Origin: Stutzerimonas stutzeri
GTDB taxonomy: Bacteria; Pseudomonadota; Gammaproteobacteria; Pseudomonadales; Pseudomonadaceae
NCBI RefSeq assembly: GCF_002909485.1
Contig: NZ_PPXG01000005.1
Span: 124,001 to 188,000 of the forward strand
Length of the DNA: 64,000 nt
Direction: 5' to 3'
Position 1 is the stretch's first letter. Every line of letters begins with the position of its first letter. Of this stretch, positions 49,363 to 59,429 are shown in pieces. The notes under the pieces are model-generated. The model ran no database searches, was not told the DNA's origin, and saw only the letters and a list, made by a program, of their open reading frames with translations. Both the position numbers and the translations under genes were made by a program.

Positions 49363-50832
49363 ATGTCCTTCAATATCGGTCTTAGCGGCCTGCGTGCCGC
49401 AAGCAAGGACCTCAACATTACCGGCAATAACATTGCGAACGCCGGTACTGTTGGTTTCAAACAATCACGCGCAGAATTTTCCGACGTGTATGCGTCGTCG
49501 GTGCTGGGAACGGGGAAGAACCCGCAGGGCAGCGGTGTATTGATGTCCAACGTGTCCCAGCAATTCAATCAGGGCAACATCAACTACACCCAAAATGCGC
49601 TGGACTTGGCCATTAACGGCAACGGCTTCTTCCAGGTCAGCAACAACGGTGCGGTCAGCTACACCCGGGCTGGTTACTTCGGCACTGATCGCAGCGGTTT
49701 CCTGGTCGACAACTTCGGCTACAAACTGCAGGGCTTTCCGGTGGACGGTAACGGCAATCTGCAGAATGGTGTGGTTGGTGATCTGCAAATTCAGACCACC
49801 AATCAGGAGCCCAAGGCGACCACCAAGATTGATACGGCCTTCAATTTGAATTCGACGCAAAAGGCGCCTGCCACCTGGCAAGCCACTTATGATTCGGAAT
49901 ACGCCACCTGGATCAGCAACCCTGCGAACGTTGCCGATGTTGCGGCGCCGACTAATGCGGAAATGGTGCAGGCTGCCGCTTATGCGACGACGCAGGCCAG
50001 TGGGACGTTCAATCCGTCCGATCCGACCACCTATAACAATTCCACGTCCGTAAGAATCTACGATTCGCAAGGTAATGACCACGTCATGACGCAGTACTTC
50101 GTCAAGACTGGTGCCAATACCTGGGACATGAAGGTGCTCGTGGACGGTCGTAATCCGGCGGACCCTGCGCAGGAACCACCTCAGCCCTACGTTATGGGGC
50201 TGGGCTTCAACACCTCCGGTGCGTTGACTTCGATAGATACCGGTGGTTCTGCGCTGTTCAGCGTTTCGCCCGACCTGAAGGTGACGCTGAATTCAGCCAC
50301 CGGCAATCCGCCCACTGGAGGCTGGATCCCCGCCATTTCCAACGGCGCCACGCCTGCTACCTGGTCCGCTAATGGCGCGCTCGCCAATCCGGACGGCATT
50401 GTGCTCGATTTTTCGAAATCTTCGCAGTATGCCAGCACCTTCGCGGTCAACAGTGTGAGCCAGGATGGTTACACCACTGGCGAGCTTGCAGGCTTGGAGA
50501 TTGATGATAGCGGTGTGATTTTCGCGCGCTACACCAACGGCCAATCCAAGGTGCAGGGGCAGATCGTTCTGGCGAACTTCGCCAACGTTCAGGGCCTCAC
50601 CCCGGTTGGCAAAACGCAGTGGGTGCAATCGTTCGAATCTGGCGAGCCTGTGGTCGGCACTCCGGGGTCCGGTACGTTGGGCGCGCTGCAGGCCGGTGCT
50701 CTGGAGGACTCGAACGTCGAGCTGTCGGATCAACTGGTCAACCTGATCGTCGCCCAGCGTAACTATCAGGCCAACGCCAAGACCATCGAAACTGAGAGTG
50801 CCATTACGCAGACCATCATCAATCTGCGCTGA
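49363..50832 (+). CDS. flgE: Flagellar hook protein FlgE
   Basis: Hook subunit of 489 aa, longer than the about 400-aa enterobacterial protein, with extra material in the exposed middle domains (about residues 160-370). Conserved ends: FNIGLSGLRAASKDLNITGN and NIANAGTVGFKQSRAEFSDVY at the N-terminus; LEDSNVELSDQLVNLIVAQR at the C-terminus. I chose ATG 49363 after AAAGGAG. A strong terminator follows, so flgE closes the flgBCDE transcript. Confidence 0.95.
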   Translation: MSFNIGLSGLRAASKDLNITGNNIANAGTVGFKQSRAEFSDVYASSVLGTGKNPQGSGVLMSNVSQQFNQGNINYTQNALDLAINGNGFFQVSNNGAVSYTRAGYFGTDRSGFLVDNFGYKLQGFPVDGNGNLQNGVVGDLQIQTTNQEPKATTKIDTAFNLNSTQKAPATWQATYDSEYATWISNPANVADVAAPTNAEMVQAAAYATTQASGTFNPSDPTTYNNSTSVRIYDSQGNDHVMTQYFVKTGANTWDMKVLVDGRNPADPAQEPPQPYVMGLGFNTSGALTSIDTGGSALFSVSPDLKVTLNSATGNPPTGGWIPAISNGATPATWSANGALANPDGIVLDFSKSSQYASTFAVNSVSQDGYTTGELAGLEIDDSGVIFARYTNGQSKVQGQIVLANFANVQGLTPVGKTQWVQSFESGEPVVGTPGSGTLGALQAGALEDSNVELSDQLVNLIVAQRNYQANAKTIETESAITQTIINLR

Positions 50833-50886
50833 TAGGTACGGCAACGGAGCATTGCCGCCGACGGCAGTATTCCGCCGCTCTCGTAA

Positions 50887-50916
50887 AAGAAGGCCCGTCA
50901 GGGCCTTCTTCTTTTT
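50887..50916 (+). terminator. Rho-independent terminator after flgE
   Basis: Stem AAGAAGGCCC / GGGCCTTCTT with loop GTCA, followed by CTTTTT. Confidence 0.94.
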
Positions 50917-50961
50917 AAGTAACCTTATTTGATTCAATCAGTTACGTTCCGATCGGAGTGG

Positions 50962-50977
50962 TGGCACGCGCCTTGCA
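50962..50977 (+). promoter_or_regulatory. Sigma-54 promoter of flgF operon
   Basis: TGGCACGCGCCTTGCA matches TGGCAC-N5-TTGCW completely, 54 bases before the flgF start and just beyond the flgE terminator. It makes flgFGHIJKL a separate transcription unit. Confidence 0.93.
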
Positions 50978-51030
50978 TTTTCTCTGATGAATAGAATCGC
51001 AAGTGTCAAACTCGCGTCTCGGAGATGTCG

Positions 51031-51771
51031 ATGGACAAGATGCTCTACGTGGCCATGACCGGTGCCAGCCAGAATGCGCGGGCCCAGCAGGCCCATGCCA
51101 ACAACCTGGCAAACATTACCACTACCGGCTTTCGTCGGGATTTCGAGCAAGCGCGCTCGATGCAAGTGTTTGGTGACAGCCATCCGGCGCGCGTCTATGC
51201 CATGTCGGAGCGACCGGGCACCGATTTCACCTCGGGTACGTTGCAGGAAACTGGCCGTGATCTGGACGTCGCTATCGAAGGAGAGGGCTGGATCGCTGTG
51301 CAGGCTCCGGATGGTAGCGAGGCGTATGTACGCACCGGCAGTCTGAATATTGACGCGCTCGGAATGCTGCGCACGGCGCAGGGCATGCCTGTTATGGGTA
51401 ACGGCGGACCAATCGCGATTCCTCCGGAGGAGAAGATTGATGTTGGCCAGGACGGCACAATCAGTATCCGGGCTTTGGGCGAGAACCCGAATATCGTCGT
51501 TACGGTAGACCGAATCAAAATGGTCAATCCGGATCCGCAGCAATTGGAAAAGGGTACCGATGGCCTGATCCGCATGAAGGACGGTCAAGCCATCGAGCCG
51601 GACGCAAATGTACGAGTCGTTTCGGGCTTTCTCGAGGCAAGCAATGTGAATGCCGTAGCCGAAATGACTTCCATCCTGGCGCTGTCTCGCCAGTTCGAAC
51701 TGCACGTAAAGATGATGCGCACCGCCGAAGATGATGCGGCTGCCATGGCGCGCGTACTGCAAATCAGCTAA
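51031..51771 (+). CDS. flgF: Flagellar basal-body rod protein FlgF
   Basis: Rod component of 246 aa. N-terminus MDKMLYVAMTGASQNARAQQ and AHANNLANITTTGFRRDFEQ; C-terminus LEASNVNAVAEMTSILALSR. GGAG is 6 bases before ATG 51031; the ATG two codons earlier overlaps the ribosome site, so it is less likely. First gene of the flgF-flgL unit, 35 bases before flgG. Confidence 0.95.
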   Translation: MDKMLYVAMTGASQNARAQQAHANNLANITTTGFRRDFEQARSMQVFGDSHPARVYAMSERPGTDFTSGTLQETGRDLDVAIEGEGWIAVQAPDGSEAYVRTGSLNIDALGMLRTAQGMPVMGNGGPIAIPPEEKIDVGQDGTISIRALGENPNIVVTVDRIKMVNPDPQQLEKGTDGLIRMKDGQAIEPDANVRVVSGFLEASNVNAVAEMTSILALSRQFELHVKMMRTAEDDAAAMARVLQIS

Positions 51772-51806
51772 TAGCGTGGCGCCGGCGGCGCACGAGGAGA
51801 AAGCTC

Positions 51807-52592
51807 ATGCTTCCAGCACTTTGGGTCAGCAAGACCGGATTGTCCGCTCAGGACATGAACCTGACGACCATATCCAACAACCTGGCCAACGTTTCCACCA
51901 CCGGTTTCAAGCGCGATCGTGCCGAGTTTCAGGATCTGCTGTACCAGATTCGTCGCCAACCTGGCGGCCAGTCCAGCCAGGACAGTGAATTGCCGTCCGG
52001 TCTTCAGTTGGGTACTGGTGTGCGCGTGACCGGCACTCAGAAGATCTTCACGGCCGGTAGCTTGCAGACCACCGAGCAACCGCTGGACATGGCCATCAAC
52101 GGTCGCGGTTTCTTCCAGGTGCTGCTGCCTGATGGCACCGTTTCCTACTCTCGCGACGGTAGCTTCCATCTAAGCTCCGATGGTCAGTTGGTGACCTCCA
52201 ACGGTTACGCATTGGAGCCTGCCATCGTGGTTCCGCCGGAAACCCAGACGTTCACAGTGGGTGAAGACGGCACCGTGTCGGTGACGACGGTGGGCAACCC
52301 CCAGCCGCAGATCATCGGCAATCTCCAGACCGCCGACTTCATCAACCCGGCGGGCCTTCAGGCTATGGGGAGCAACCTGTTCCTTGAGACTGCTGCCAGC
52401 GGCGCGCCGCAGGTCAGCACACCGGGCCTGAACGGCCTGGGTACGGTTCTCCAGAACACTTTGGAAAACTCCAACGTCAGCGTCGTCGAGGAACTGGTGA
52501 ACATGATCACCACCCAGCGCGCCTACGAGATGAATTCCAAGGTGATTTCCACCGCCGACCAGATGCTGTCGTTCGTCACGCAGCAGCTCTGA
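51807..52592 (+). CDS. flgG: Flagellar distal rod protein FlgG
   Basis: Distal rod subunit, 261 aa, typical length. [20 protein letters not shown] followed by [20 protein letters not shown] at the N-terminus, [20 protein letters not shown] in the middle, and [20 protein letters not shown] at the C-terminus. GAGGAGAAAG precedes the ATG. It builds the long distal part of the rod inside the L and P rings encoded next. Confidence 0.96.
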   Translation: MLPALWVSKTGLSAQDMNLTTISNNLANVSTTGFKRDRAEFQDLLYQIRRQPGGQSSQDSELPSGLQLGTGVRVTGTQKIFTAGSLQTTEQPLDMAINGRGFFQVLLPDGTVSYSRDGSFHLSSDGQLVTSNGYALEPAIVVPPETQTFTVGEDGTVSVTTVGNPQPQIIGNLQTADFINPAGLQAMGSNLFLETAASGAPQVSTPGLNGLGTVLQNTLENSNVSVVEELVNMITTQRAYEMNSKVISTADQMLSFVTQQL

Positions 52593-52675
52593 TCGAGCGT
52601 TCGCCGTTGTATACGGGCACGCACCCTTGTGCTGCTCGCAGTAGTTTCGATGGCCTGTCATGGCTTGAGGTGTTT

Positions 52676-53371
52676 ATGAGCCGTTTGTTGATTGTTGTCT
52701 CGCTGTCATCCGCCCTGGCGCTGGCCGGATGTGTTGCCCCTGCGCCGAAACCGAACGATCCGTACTACGCGCCGGTGCTGCCTCGTACGCCGTTGCCGGC
52801 GGCGCAGAACAACGGTGCGATCTATCAATCGGGCTTCGAAACGTTCCTCTATGGCGATCGCAAGGCTTATCGGGTCGGCGACATCATCACCATCACCCTC
52901 AATGAGCGAACTCAAGCCAGCAAGAACGCGACCTCGAAGCTTTCGAAGGACAGCAGCGCGAACATCGGCCTCGGCTCTTTGTTCGGTGGCGCGGTTTCGA
53001 TGGCCAATCCGCTGACCGGCAATTCGATGAGCCTGGGTGCCGAATACGATGCGTCGCGGGATACCTCCGGGTCCGGCCAGGCGGGGCAGAGCAACAGTCT
53101 TTCCGGCTCGATCACCGTCACCGTTTCCGAGGTGCTACCCAACGGCATTCTGGCCATACGCGGTGAGAAGTGGATGACGCTCAATACTGGCGACGAGCTG
53201 GTGCGCATCGCGGGCCTGGTCCGCGCGGACGACATTGCCACTGATAACACCGTTGCATCCACTCGTATTGCCGACGCACGTATCACCTATTCGGGCACCG
53301 GCGCCTTTGCCGACGCCAGCCAACCTGGCTGGCTCGACCGATTCTTCTTGAGCCCAATGTGGCCCTTCTGA
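52676..53371 (+). CDS. flgH: Flagellar L-ring lipoprotein FlgH
   Basis: Outer-membrane ring protein (231 aa) around the rod. Lipoprotein signal [20 protein letters not shown], with lipidated Cys in LALAGC at about residue 19. Family blocks: [20 protein letters not shown], then [40 protein letters not shown] and [21 protein letters not shown] chose ATG 52676; the frame is open upstream but the lipobox fixes the start. 14 bases before flgI. Confidence 0.96.
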   Translation: MSRLLIVVSLSSALALAGCVAPAPKPNDPYYAPVLPRTPLPAAQNNGAIYQSGFETFLYGDRKAYRVGDIITITLNERTQASKNATSKLSKDSSANIGLGSLFGGAVSMANPLTGNSMSLGAEYDASRDTSGSGQAGQSNSLSGSITVTVSEVLPNGILAIRGEKWMTLNTGDELVRIAGLVRADDIATDNTVASTRIADARITYSGTGAFADASQPGWLDRFFLSPMWPF

Positions 53372-53385
53372 CCGGAGCTGATGCT

Positions 53386-54486
53386 ATGTGGAAAAAACTG
53401 CTTCTGCTCGCGGGTTTGCTCACGGTTTGTGCTGGCGCCCAAGCTGAGCGTTTGAAGGATGTTGCGACCATCCAAGGTGTACGCAGCAACCAGCTGATCG
53501 GCTATGGCCTGGTCGTCGGGCTGAATGGCAGTGGTGACCAGACCACCCAGACTCCGTTTACCGTGCAAACCTTCAACAACATGCTTGCCCAGTTCGGCAT
53601 CAAGGTGCCGGCGGGCGGCAATATCCAGCTCAAGAACGTCGCTGCGGTATCCATTCATGCCGAGCTACCACCATTCGCCAAGCCCGGCCAGACCATCGAT
53701 ATCACGATCTCGTCCATCGGCAACGCCAAGAGCTTGCGCGGCGGCAGCCTGCTGATGGCACCGCTCAAGGGTATCGACGGTAACGTGTACGCCATCGCCC
53801 AGGGCAACCTGATAGTGGGCGGCTTCGATGCAGGCGGCGCGGATGGCTCGCGGATCACCGTCAATTCGCCGTCGGCCGGTCGGATCCCTGGTGGTGCAAT
53901 GGTAGAGCGTCCCGTGCCAAGTGGTTTCAACCAAGGCAACACGCTGACCCTGAATCTGAATCGTCCCGACTTCACCACGGCGAAAAACATCGTCGACCAG
54001 ATCAACGATCTGCTTGGCCCAGGCGTCGCTCAGGCACTCGATGGTGGCTCGATCAGTGTGACCGCGCCGCTCGATCCAAGCCAGCGCGTGGACTACCTAT
54101 CGATCCTGGAAAACCTGGAAGTGGAGATCGGCCAGGCGGTTGCCAAGGTCATCATCAACTCCCGCACAGGCACCATCGTTATCGGCCAGAACGTGCGTGT
54201 TCAGCCTGCTGCGGTTACCCATGGCAGCCTGACGGTAACCATCTCGGAAGACCCCCAGGTCAGCCAGCCCGAACCGTTCTCGGACGGCCAGACGGTCGTC
54301 GTGCCCAACTCCCGGGTAAAAGCCGAACAGGAAGCCAAGCCGATGTTCAAGTTCGGCCCAGGTACCACGCTGGATGAAATTGTCCGGGCGGTGAATCAGG
54401 TTGGCGCTGCGCCCAGTGACCTGATGGCCATTCTCGAAGCTTTGAAGCAGGCCGGCGCGCTGCAAGCCGACCTGATCGTGATCTAA
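53386..54486 (+). CDS. flgI: Flagellar P-ring protein FlgI
   Basis: Periplasmic ring protein, 366 aa. Signal peptide [19 protein letters not shown], then [20 protein letters not shown] and [19 protein letters not shown], the FlgI signature. The C-terminus has [20 protein letters not shown] and [20 protein letters not shown]. Assembly depends on the FlgA chaperone encoded upstream. GGAG precedes ATG 53386; 10 bases before flgJ. Confidence 0.96.
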   Translation: MWKKLLLLAGLLTVCAGAQAERLKDVATIQGVRSNQLIGYGLVVGLNGSGDQTTQTPFTVQTFNNMLAQFGIKVPAGGNIQLKNVAAVSIHAELPPFAKPGQTIDITISSIGNAKSLRGGSLLMAPLKGIDGNVYAIAQGNLIVGGFDAGGADGSRITVNSPSAGRIPGGAMVERPVPSGFNQGNTLTLNLNRPDFTTAKNIVDQINDLLGPGVAQALDGGSISVTAPLDPSQRVDYLSILENLEVEIGQAVAKVIINSRTGTIVIGQNVRVQPAAVTHGSLTVTISEDPQVSQPEPFSDGQTVVVPNSRVKAEQEAKPMFKFGPGTTLDEIVRAVNQVGAAPSDLMAILEALKQAGALQADLIVI

Positions 54487-54496
54487 GGGTAGCGAT

Positions 54497-55669
54497 ATGG
54501 AAAATCGACTCGGAAACGGTGGCCGCGGCCTCGATAGCGGAAGCTACACCGACCTCAATCGTCTCAACCAGCTCAAGGTCGGCAAGGACCGGGATGGGGA
54601 AGAGAACGTGCGCAAGGTTGCGCAGGAGTTCGAGTCGCTGTTTCTCAACGAGATGCTCAAATCGATGCGTTCGGCTACCGAAGTCCTGGCCAAGGACAAC
54701 CCGTTGAACAGTCAAGCGAGCAAGCAGTATCAGGAAATGTACGATCAGCAGCTGTCGGTCAGCCTATCGAAGGAAGGCGGCGGCATCGGGCTGGCGAATG
54801 TGCTGGTGCGCCAACTGAGCAAACAGACCGAAACGGTTACGCGTAATAACCCCTTCGCTCAGGTTGCGCAGACCGAAGGGGCAGCCTGGCCGAGCAAGCC
54901 AGCGGCGGCCGCCGAGTCTGCGCGAGATGATTCTCGACTGCTCAACCAGCGCCGTCTGGCGTTGCCGGGCAGGGCGAGCGAGCGGCAGGTGGCGAACGTA
55001 TCGGCTGCCGTCCAAACGCCGGTTGCCGAAGGCGTACAGCCGCTGGTGGATATCGATTGGAAGCCAGCTACAGCGTTCGTGCCACCGAAGGACAAGCCGT
55101 TGACAGTTAACGGCGTCGAGAAGAGCGCGCCGAACGCGCCAAGCAAGACGCGTTTCGCCTCGTCCGAAGAGTTTATCGCCCATATGCTGCCGATGGCGGA
55201 GAAGGCTGCTGAGCGCCTAGGTATCGAGCCGCGTTTCCTCGTCGCGCAAGCCGCGCTGGAAACTGGCTGGGGCAAATCCATGATCCGTCAGAAAGATGGC
55301 AGCAACAGCCACAACCTGTTCGGTATCAAGGCCACCGGATGGAAAGGCGAGTCGGCCACTGTAATGACGACCGAGTATGTCAACGGCAAAGCCACCCGCG
55401 AAAAGGCTGGTTTCCGTGCCTATGAATCATTCGAGCAGAGTTTTGACGATTTCGTCAGCCTGCTGGAGAACAACGGCCGCTACAAAACTGCAATTCAGGT
55501 CGCTAGCAATACCGGCGATTCGGAGCGTTTCGTGAAAGAGTTACAGAAAGCTGGTTACGCCACCGACCCGCAGTACGCCCGCAAGATCACCCAGATTGCG
55601 CGCAAGATGCAGACCTATCAGACCGTCGCCGATGCGAATTCGGTGCCCGCCATGCGGACCAGAGGCTAA
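54497..55669 (+). CDS. flgJ: Flagellar rod cap / peptidoglycan hydrolase FlgJ
   Basis: Two-domain protein of 390 aa. The N-terminal rod-cap domain has VRKVAQEFESLFLNEMLKSM and YQEMYDQQLSVSLS. A long Ala/Pro-rich linker (about residues 110-210) leads to a glucosaminidase domain with the catalytic Glu in VAQAALETGWGKSMI, then NSHNLFGIKATGWKG and FRAYESFEQSFDDFV. It opens the peptidoglycan layer for the rod. The linker is longer than in enterobacteria (313 aa total there). Three bases before flgK. Confidence 0.95.
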   Translation: MENRLGNGGRGLDSGSYTDLNRLNQLKVGKDRDGEENVRKVAQEFESLFLNEMLKSMRSATEVLAKDNPLNSQASKQYQEMYDQQLSVSLSKEGGGIGLANVLVRQLSKQTETVTRNNPFAQVAQTEGAAWPSKPAAAAESARDDSRLLNQRRLALPGRASERQVANVSAAVQTPVAEGVQPLVDIDWKPATAFVPPKDKPLTVNGVEKSAPNAPSKTRFASSEEFIAHMLPMAEKAAERLGIEPRFLVAQAALETGWGKSMIRQKDGSNSHNLFGIKATGWKGESATVMTTEYVNGKATREKAGFRAYESFEQSFDDFVSLLENNGRYKTAIQVASNTGDSERFVKELQKAGYATDPQYARKITQIARKMQTYQTVADANSVPAMRTRG

Positions 55670-55672
55670 ATC

Positions 55673-57688
55673 ATGGCTGATCTATTGAGCATTGGCCTTT
55701 CCGGCCTGGCCGCCAGCAAAACCCAGTTGTCTATCACTGGCCACAACATCACCAACGTCAATACGCCTGGCTACAGCCGCCAAGATGCGACACAGGCTAC
55801 TCGTTCGCCGCAGTTCAGTGGGGCCGGCTATATCGGTTCGGGTACTTCCCTGGTCGACATTCGCCGAACCTACAGCGAGTTCCTCACCAGCCAGCTGCGT
55901 AGCAGCACTTCGCTTAACAGTGACGTGAATGCCTACAAGAGCCAGATCGATCAGCTCGATTCATTGCTGGCTGGCACCACTACGGGTATCACCCCCTCGC
56001 TGCAGAAGTTCTTCTCGGCATTGCAGACCGCAGCCGAGGACCCAGCTAATATTCCGGCGCGCCAACTGGTGCTGGCCGAGGCCGAAGGACTGTCGCGGCG
56101 TTTCAATACCGTCTATGACCGTCTCTCTGAGCAGAACAACTTCACCAACAAGCAGATGTCCGCGGTCACCGATCAGGTCAACCGCCTGGCTGGCAGCATC
56201 GGTAGCCTGAACAATGCGATCGCCATCGCAGCGGCAAATGGCAAGCAGCCGAATGATCTGCTTGATGCCCGCGATGAAGCCGTACGCCAATTGTCCGGCT
56301 ATATCGGCGTCACCGTGGTTCCGCAGGACGACAGCAGCTTCAACATTTTCATTGGCAGCGGGCAACCGCTGGTAGTGGGCAGCACGGTGGCACAACTCGC
56401 AGTAGTCCCAGGGCAGGGCGATCCAAACCGTCACGAGGTCCAGTTCATCAGTGGCGGCTCTCGGCAGGGCATTACCTCGCAGATAACCGGGGGTGAGTTG
56501 GGTGGATTGATCCGCTATCGCGAGGAAGTGCTGGATTCCACCATGAACTCGCTGGGGCGACTGGCGCTTGCCGTCAGTGATCAGGTCAATACTCAGCTTG
56601 GGCAGGGGCTGGATCTGAAAGGGCAGGTCGGCTCAGCGCTGTTTGGTGACTACAACGATCCGGCGCTGGCCAAGCTGCGCGTCAATGCGTTTGCCGGAAA
56701 CAGCAATGCGCAACCAGTGTTGAATATCACCGACACCAGCGTGCTTACCACCAGTGATTATCTGATGGAGTACGACGCGAGCGGTCCAAAAGTCCGTCGC
56801 CTGAGCGACAACCAGCTGATGAACGTGACGGAAAATCCGGTCGGTACGCTATCCATCGCTGACAAGAATGGCCGTGATCAAGGGTTCCAGCTCGTGCTGG
56901 GAAGTCCTGCGCCGGCTGCAGGGGACAAGTTTACGCTGCAGCCTACACGGCGCGGCGCATCTGATATCAAGGCGACGCTGGATCAGGCCGATCAGCTGGC
57001 CTTTGCTGCGCCGGTGCGTGCGCAGAGTTCGCTGCAGAATAGTGGAACCGGTGCCATTGGGCAGCCAAACCTGATGTCCGCGCCGTCTCCGATTGATACT
57101 GCTGCACTATCGGCAGCGTTCGAAGGCTTGACGCTGACTTACGATGGCACCGGCCTGACACTACCGACCCCCGCACCGGCTGGCCTAACGCTGTCGCCGG
57201 CAAGCATCACGCCAGGGCAGACTAATACACTGAACCTGACACTCACCACCGGTACAGCGCCGAACGAACAGCAGTACAGTTTCGAATTCACGGTGAGCGG
57301 GAAGCCTGCAGCGAACGACACGTTCTCCTTCAATTTCAATCAGACCGGTGTCTCTGACAATCGCAATGCGCTGAAACTGGTGGACTTGCAAACCAAGCAG
57401 ACTGTTGGCGTGGATACAGCGGTGAACGGTTCGGGTTTCAGCTTTACCGATGGCTACGGCGAGCTGGTCGAGCGCGTAGGCACGCTGACGGCGCAGGCAC
57501 GGATGGACAGCGATGCGACCGGCTCGATACTCAAGCAGGCCACCGACAATCGGGACTCGTTGTCGGCAGTCAACCTGGATGAGGAAGCGGCCAACCTGAT
57601 CAAGTTCGAGCAGTACTACAACGCTTCGGCTCAGATCATTCAAGTTGCCCGCTCTTTGTTCGATACATTGATCAGCACCTTCAGGTAA
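55673..57688 (+). CDS. flgK: Flagellar hook-associated protein 1 FlgK
   Basis: First hook-filament junction protein, 671 aa. N-terminus SIGLSGLAASKTQLSITGHN and ITNVNTPGYSRQDA; C-terminus DEEAANLIKFEQYYNASAQI with IQVARSLFDTLISTF. The middle (about residues 330-590) is a variable, Thr/Gly-rich exposed region longer than in E. coli FlgK (547 aa). FlgN is its export chaperone. 12 bases before flgL. Confidence 0.96.
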   Translation: MADLLSIGLSGLAASKTQLSITGHNITNVNTPGYSRQDATQATRSPQFSGAGYIGSGTSLVDIRRTYSEFLTSQLRSSTSLNSDVNAYKSQIDQLDSLLAGTTTGITPSLQKFFSALQTAAEDPANIPARQLVLAEAEGLSRRFNTVYDRLSEQNNFTNKQMSAVTDQVNRLAGSIGSLNNAIAIAAANGKQPNDLLDARDEAVRQLSGYIGVTVVPQDDSSFNIFIGSGQPLVVGSTVAQLAVVPGQGDPNRHEVQFISGGSRQGITSQITGGELGGLIRYREEVLDSTMNSLGRLALAVSDQVNTQLGQGLDLKGQVGSALFGDYNDPALAKLRVNAFAGNSNAQPVLNITDTSVLTTSDYLMEYDASGPKVRRLSDNQLMNVTENPVGTLSIADKNGRDQGFQLVLGSPAPAAGDKFTLQPTRRGASDIKATLDQADQLAFAAPVRAQSSLQNSGTGAIGQPNLMSAPSPIDTAALSAAFEGLTLTYDGTGLTLPTPAPAGLTLSPASITPGQTNTLNLTLTTGTAPNEQQYSFEFTVSGKPAANDTFSFNFNQTGVSDNRNALKLVDLQTKQTVGVDTAVNGSGFSFTDGYGELVERVGTLTAQARMDSDATGSILKQATDNRDSLSAVNLDEEAANLIKFEQYYNASAQIIQVARSLFDTLISTFR

Positions 57689-57700
57689 TAGGCCCGTCAT

Positions 57701-58954
57701 ATGCGCATTTCTACCGTGCAAGCATTCAACAACGGCGTCGCCGGGTTGCAGCGCAACTATGCCAACGCGACCCGTACCCAGGAGCAGATCAGCACTGGCA
57801 ACCGCATCCTCACACCTGCCGATGATCCGGTTGCTTCGGTGCGTCTGCTGCAGCTTGAGCAGCAACAGAATGTGCTGACTCAGTACAACTCCAACCTGAC
57901 TGCCGCTAAGAATAGCCTTACCCAAGAAGAGGTCACGCTCGGGTCTTCGTATACCGTGTTGCATCGTGTACGGGAGCTCGCGTTGCAGGCTGGCAACGGT
58001 TCTCTGAGCGCAGAGGACCGTAAGTCCATTGCCGCTGAGCTGACTCAACGCGAGGACGAGCTGCTGTCTTTGATGAATACCCGTAATGCACGAGGCGAGT
58101 ACCTCTTTTCTGGTTTTCAAGGGAAGACGCAGCCGTTCGTACGCACGGGCGATGGTAGCTATAGTTATCAGGGCGATGAGGGGCAAAGAAAGCTGCAAGT
58201 CGCCAGCTCGCTAAATATTGCCATCAGCGATAACGGTAAAGCAGTATTCGAAAATGTTACCAACTCAGGGCGCTATCAGGTATTACCCAGTTCGACCTTG
58301 AGCGTTTCCGCTCCGCTAGTTCAGGATGAGGTGGCAGTTGCGGGTAGTCCGGCATTCCCAGCTGCGGGCGTGGGCATCTATTTCACGTCTGATACCGATT
58401 ACATCATTTACGATCGGGCCAACCCACCAGCAGATTTTGCCGATCCCTATGCCGATCCAACTCAGGTCATCGGTTCGGGGGTTGTCGATGGGAATGAAAA
58501 AACGGCCGACGAGCTTGTGTTCCGCGGCGTCATGGTTAAGTTCGATGGTGTACAGGCTCAAGGTCAGTCGGCAGAAATTCAGCTTAATCCGAATGTACAA
58601 AAGCAGGGCGTCCTCGACACGATCGCCAATCTTCGCAAGACATTGGAAGATCCGTCCTCTAGCAATATAGACATCCGCGATTCCGTGGCGGTGAGTCTGA
58701 CCAATCTTGATTACGGCATGATCAGCGTGGATTCGGCTCGGGGTAATATCGGCGCGCGGCTCAACGTGATCGAGAGTACCCAGACGGACAACGAGGATGT
58801 AACGCTGGTAAACAAATCAGTCCAGGCCGAGCTACGCGAGCTGGACTACGCGGAGGCTCTGTCGAGATTGTCGTTCCAGACAATCATTCTCGAAGCGGCG
58901 CAGCAGAGTTACGTCAAAATCAGCGGGTTGAATTTGTTCAACGCTATGCGCTGA
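57701..58954 (+). CDS. flgL: Flagellar hook-associated protein 3 FlgL
   Basis: Second junction protein, 417 aa, flagellin-like. N-terminus MRISTVQAFNNGVAGLQRNY with ATRTQEQISTGNRILTPADD, then DPVASVRLLQLEQQQN. C-terminus SRLSFQTIILEAAQQSYVKI followed by SGLNLFNAM. Base composition in its middle third (58150-58700) is a little less GC-rich than in the rest of the operon. Last gene of the unit: a terminator follows, and no flagellin gene is adjacent in this window. Confidence 0.95.
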   Translation: MRISTVQAFNNGVAGLQRNYANATRTQEQISTGNRILTPADDPVASVRLLQLEQQQNVLTQYNSNLTAAKNSLTQEEVTLGSSYTVLHRVRELALQAGNGSLSAEDRKSIAAELTQREDELLSLMNTRNARGEYLFSGFQGKTQPFVRTGDGSYSYQGDEGQRKLQVASSLNIAISDNGKAVFENVTNSGRYQVLPSSTLSVSAPLVQDEVAVAGSPAFPAAGVGIYFTSDTDYIIYDRANPPADFADPYADPTQVIGSGVVDGNEKTADELVFRGVMVKFDGVQAQGQSAEIQLNPNVQKQGVLDTIANLRKTLEDPSSSNIDIRDSVAVSLTNLDYGMISVDSARGNIGARLNVIESTQTDNEDVTLVNKSVQAELRELDYAEALSRLSFQTIILEAAQQSYVKISGLNLFNAMR

Positions 58955-58962
58955 GGACCTTG

Positions 58963-58992
58963 ACGAGGTTCGCAAAAAAGCGACCTCGTTTT
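58963..58992 (+). terminator. Rho-independent terminator after flgL
   Basis: Stem ACGAGGT(T)CGC / GCGACCTCGT with an A-rich loop and TTTT after it, 9 bases after the flgL stop. One base is bulged. Confidence 0.82.
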
Positions 58993-59072
58993 GACTTTGC
59001 CTGGTAGGTAGCTAGATTGGCTGACGCGGAGCAGGAAGTCCCGCAATACGTACTTTACGACCTCATAAGGAC

Positions 59073-59393
59073 ATGACCATGCGCAAAGCATTTCTCACCG
59101 CTGCGGCTGTTGCCGCGCTTTCCTGCGTATCCTTCAGCGGTTTCGCCGCTCCCCAGGCACAGCCTGCACCAGTTGCTACTGTTGCCGTAGCTCAGGCCGC
59201 TGTAAACCTCAATACCGCCGATGCCGAGACGCTCTCTCGCGAGCTGCGAGGCATCGGTGCCACGAAGGCCAAGGCCATCGTCGACTATCGTGAAGAGCAT
59301 GGCCCTTTTAGCTCGATCGACGAATTGCTTGAAGTGAATGGCATCGGCTCGGCAACGCTTGAGAAAATCCGCAACCAGCTCAGCCTTCAATAA
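59073..59393 (+). CDS. ComEA-type helix-hairpin-helix DNA-binding protein
   Basis: 106-aa exported protein. Signal peptide of about 26 residues (RKAFLTAAAVAALSCVSFSG...FAAPQ), a short Ala/Val/Pro linker, then a helix-hairpin-helix pair: VNLNTADAETLSRELRGIGA, KAKAIVDYREEHGPF and IDELLEVNGIGSATLEKIRN. This is the single-domain ComEA of gram-negative bacteria, which binds double-stranded DNA in the periplasm and helps DNA uptake in natural transformation. AAGGA precedes the ATG. It stands alone with a terminator behind it. Binding of DNA for other purposes cannot be excluded. Confidence 0.9.
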   Translation: MTMRKAFLTAAAVAALSCVSFSGFAAPQAQPAPVATVAVAQAAVNLNTADAETLSRELRGIGATKAKAIVDYREEHGPFSSIDELLEVNGIGSATLEKIRNQLSLQ

Positions 59394-59403
59394 CGCGCTA
59401 CCG

Positions 59404-59429
59404 AGGCCGATCGCAATGATCGGCCTTTT
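59404..59429 (+). terminator. Rho-independent terminator after the comEA-like gene
   Basis: Stem AGGCCGATC / GATCGGCCT with loop GCAAT, followed by TTT. Confidence 0.9.
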
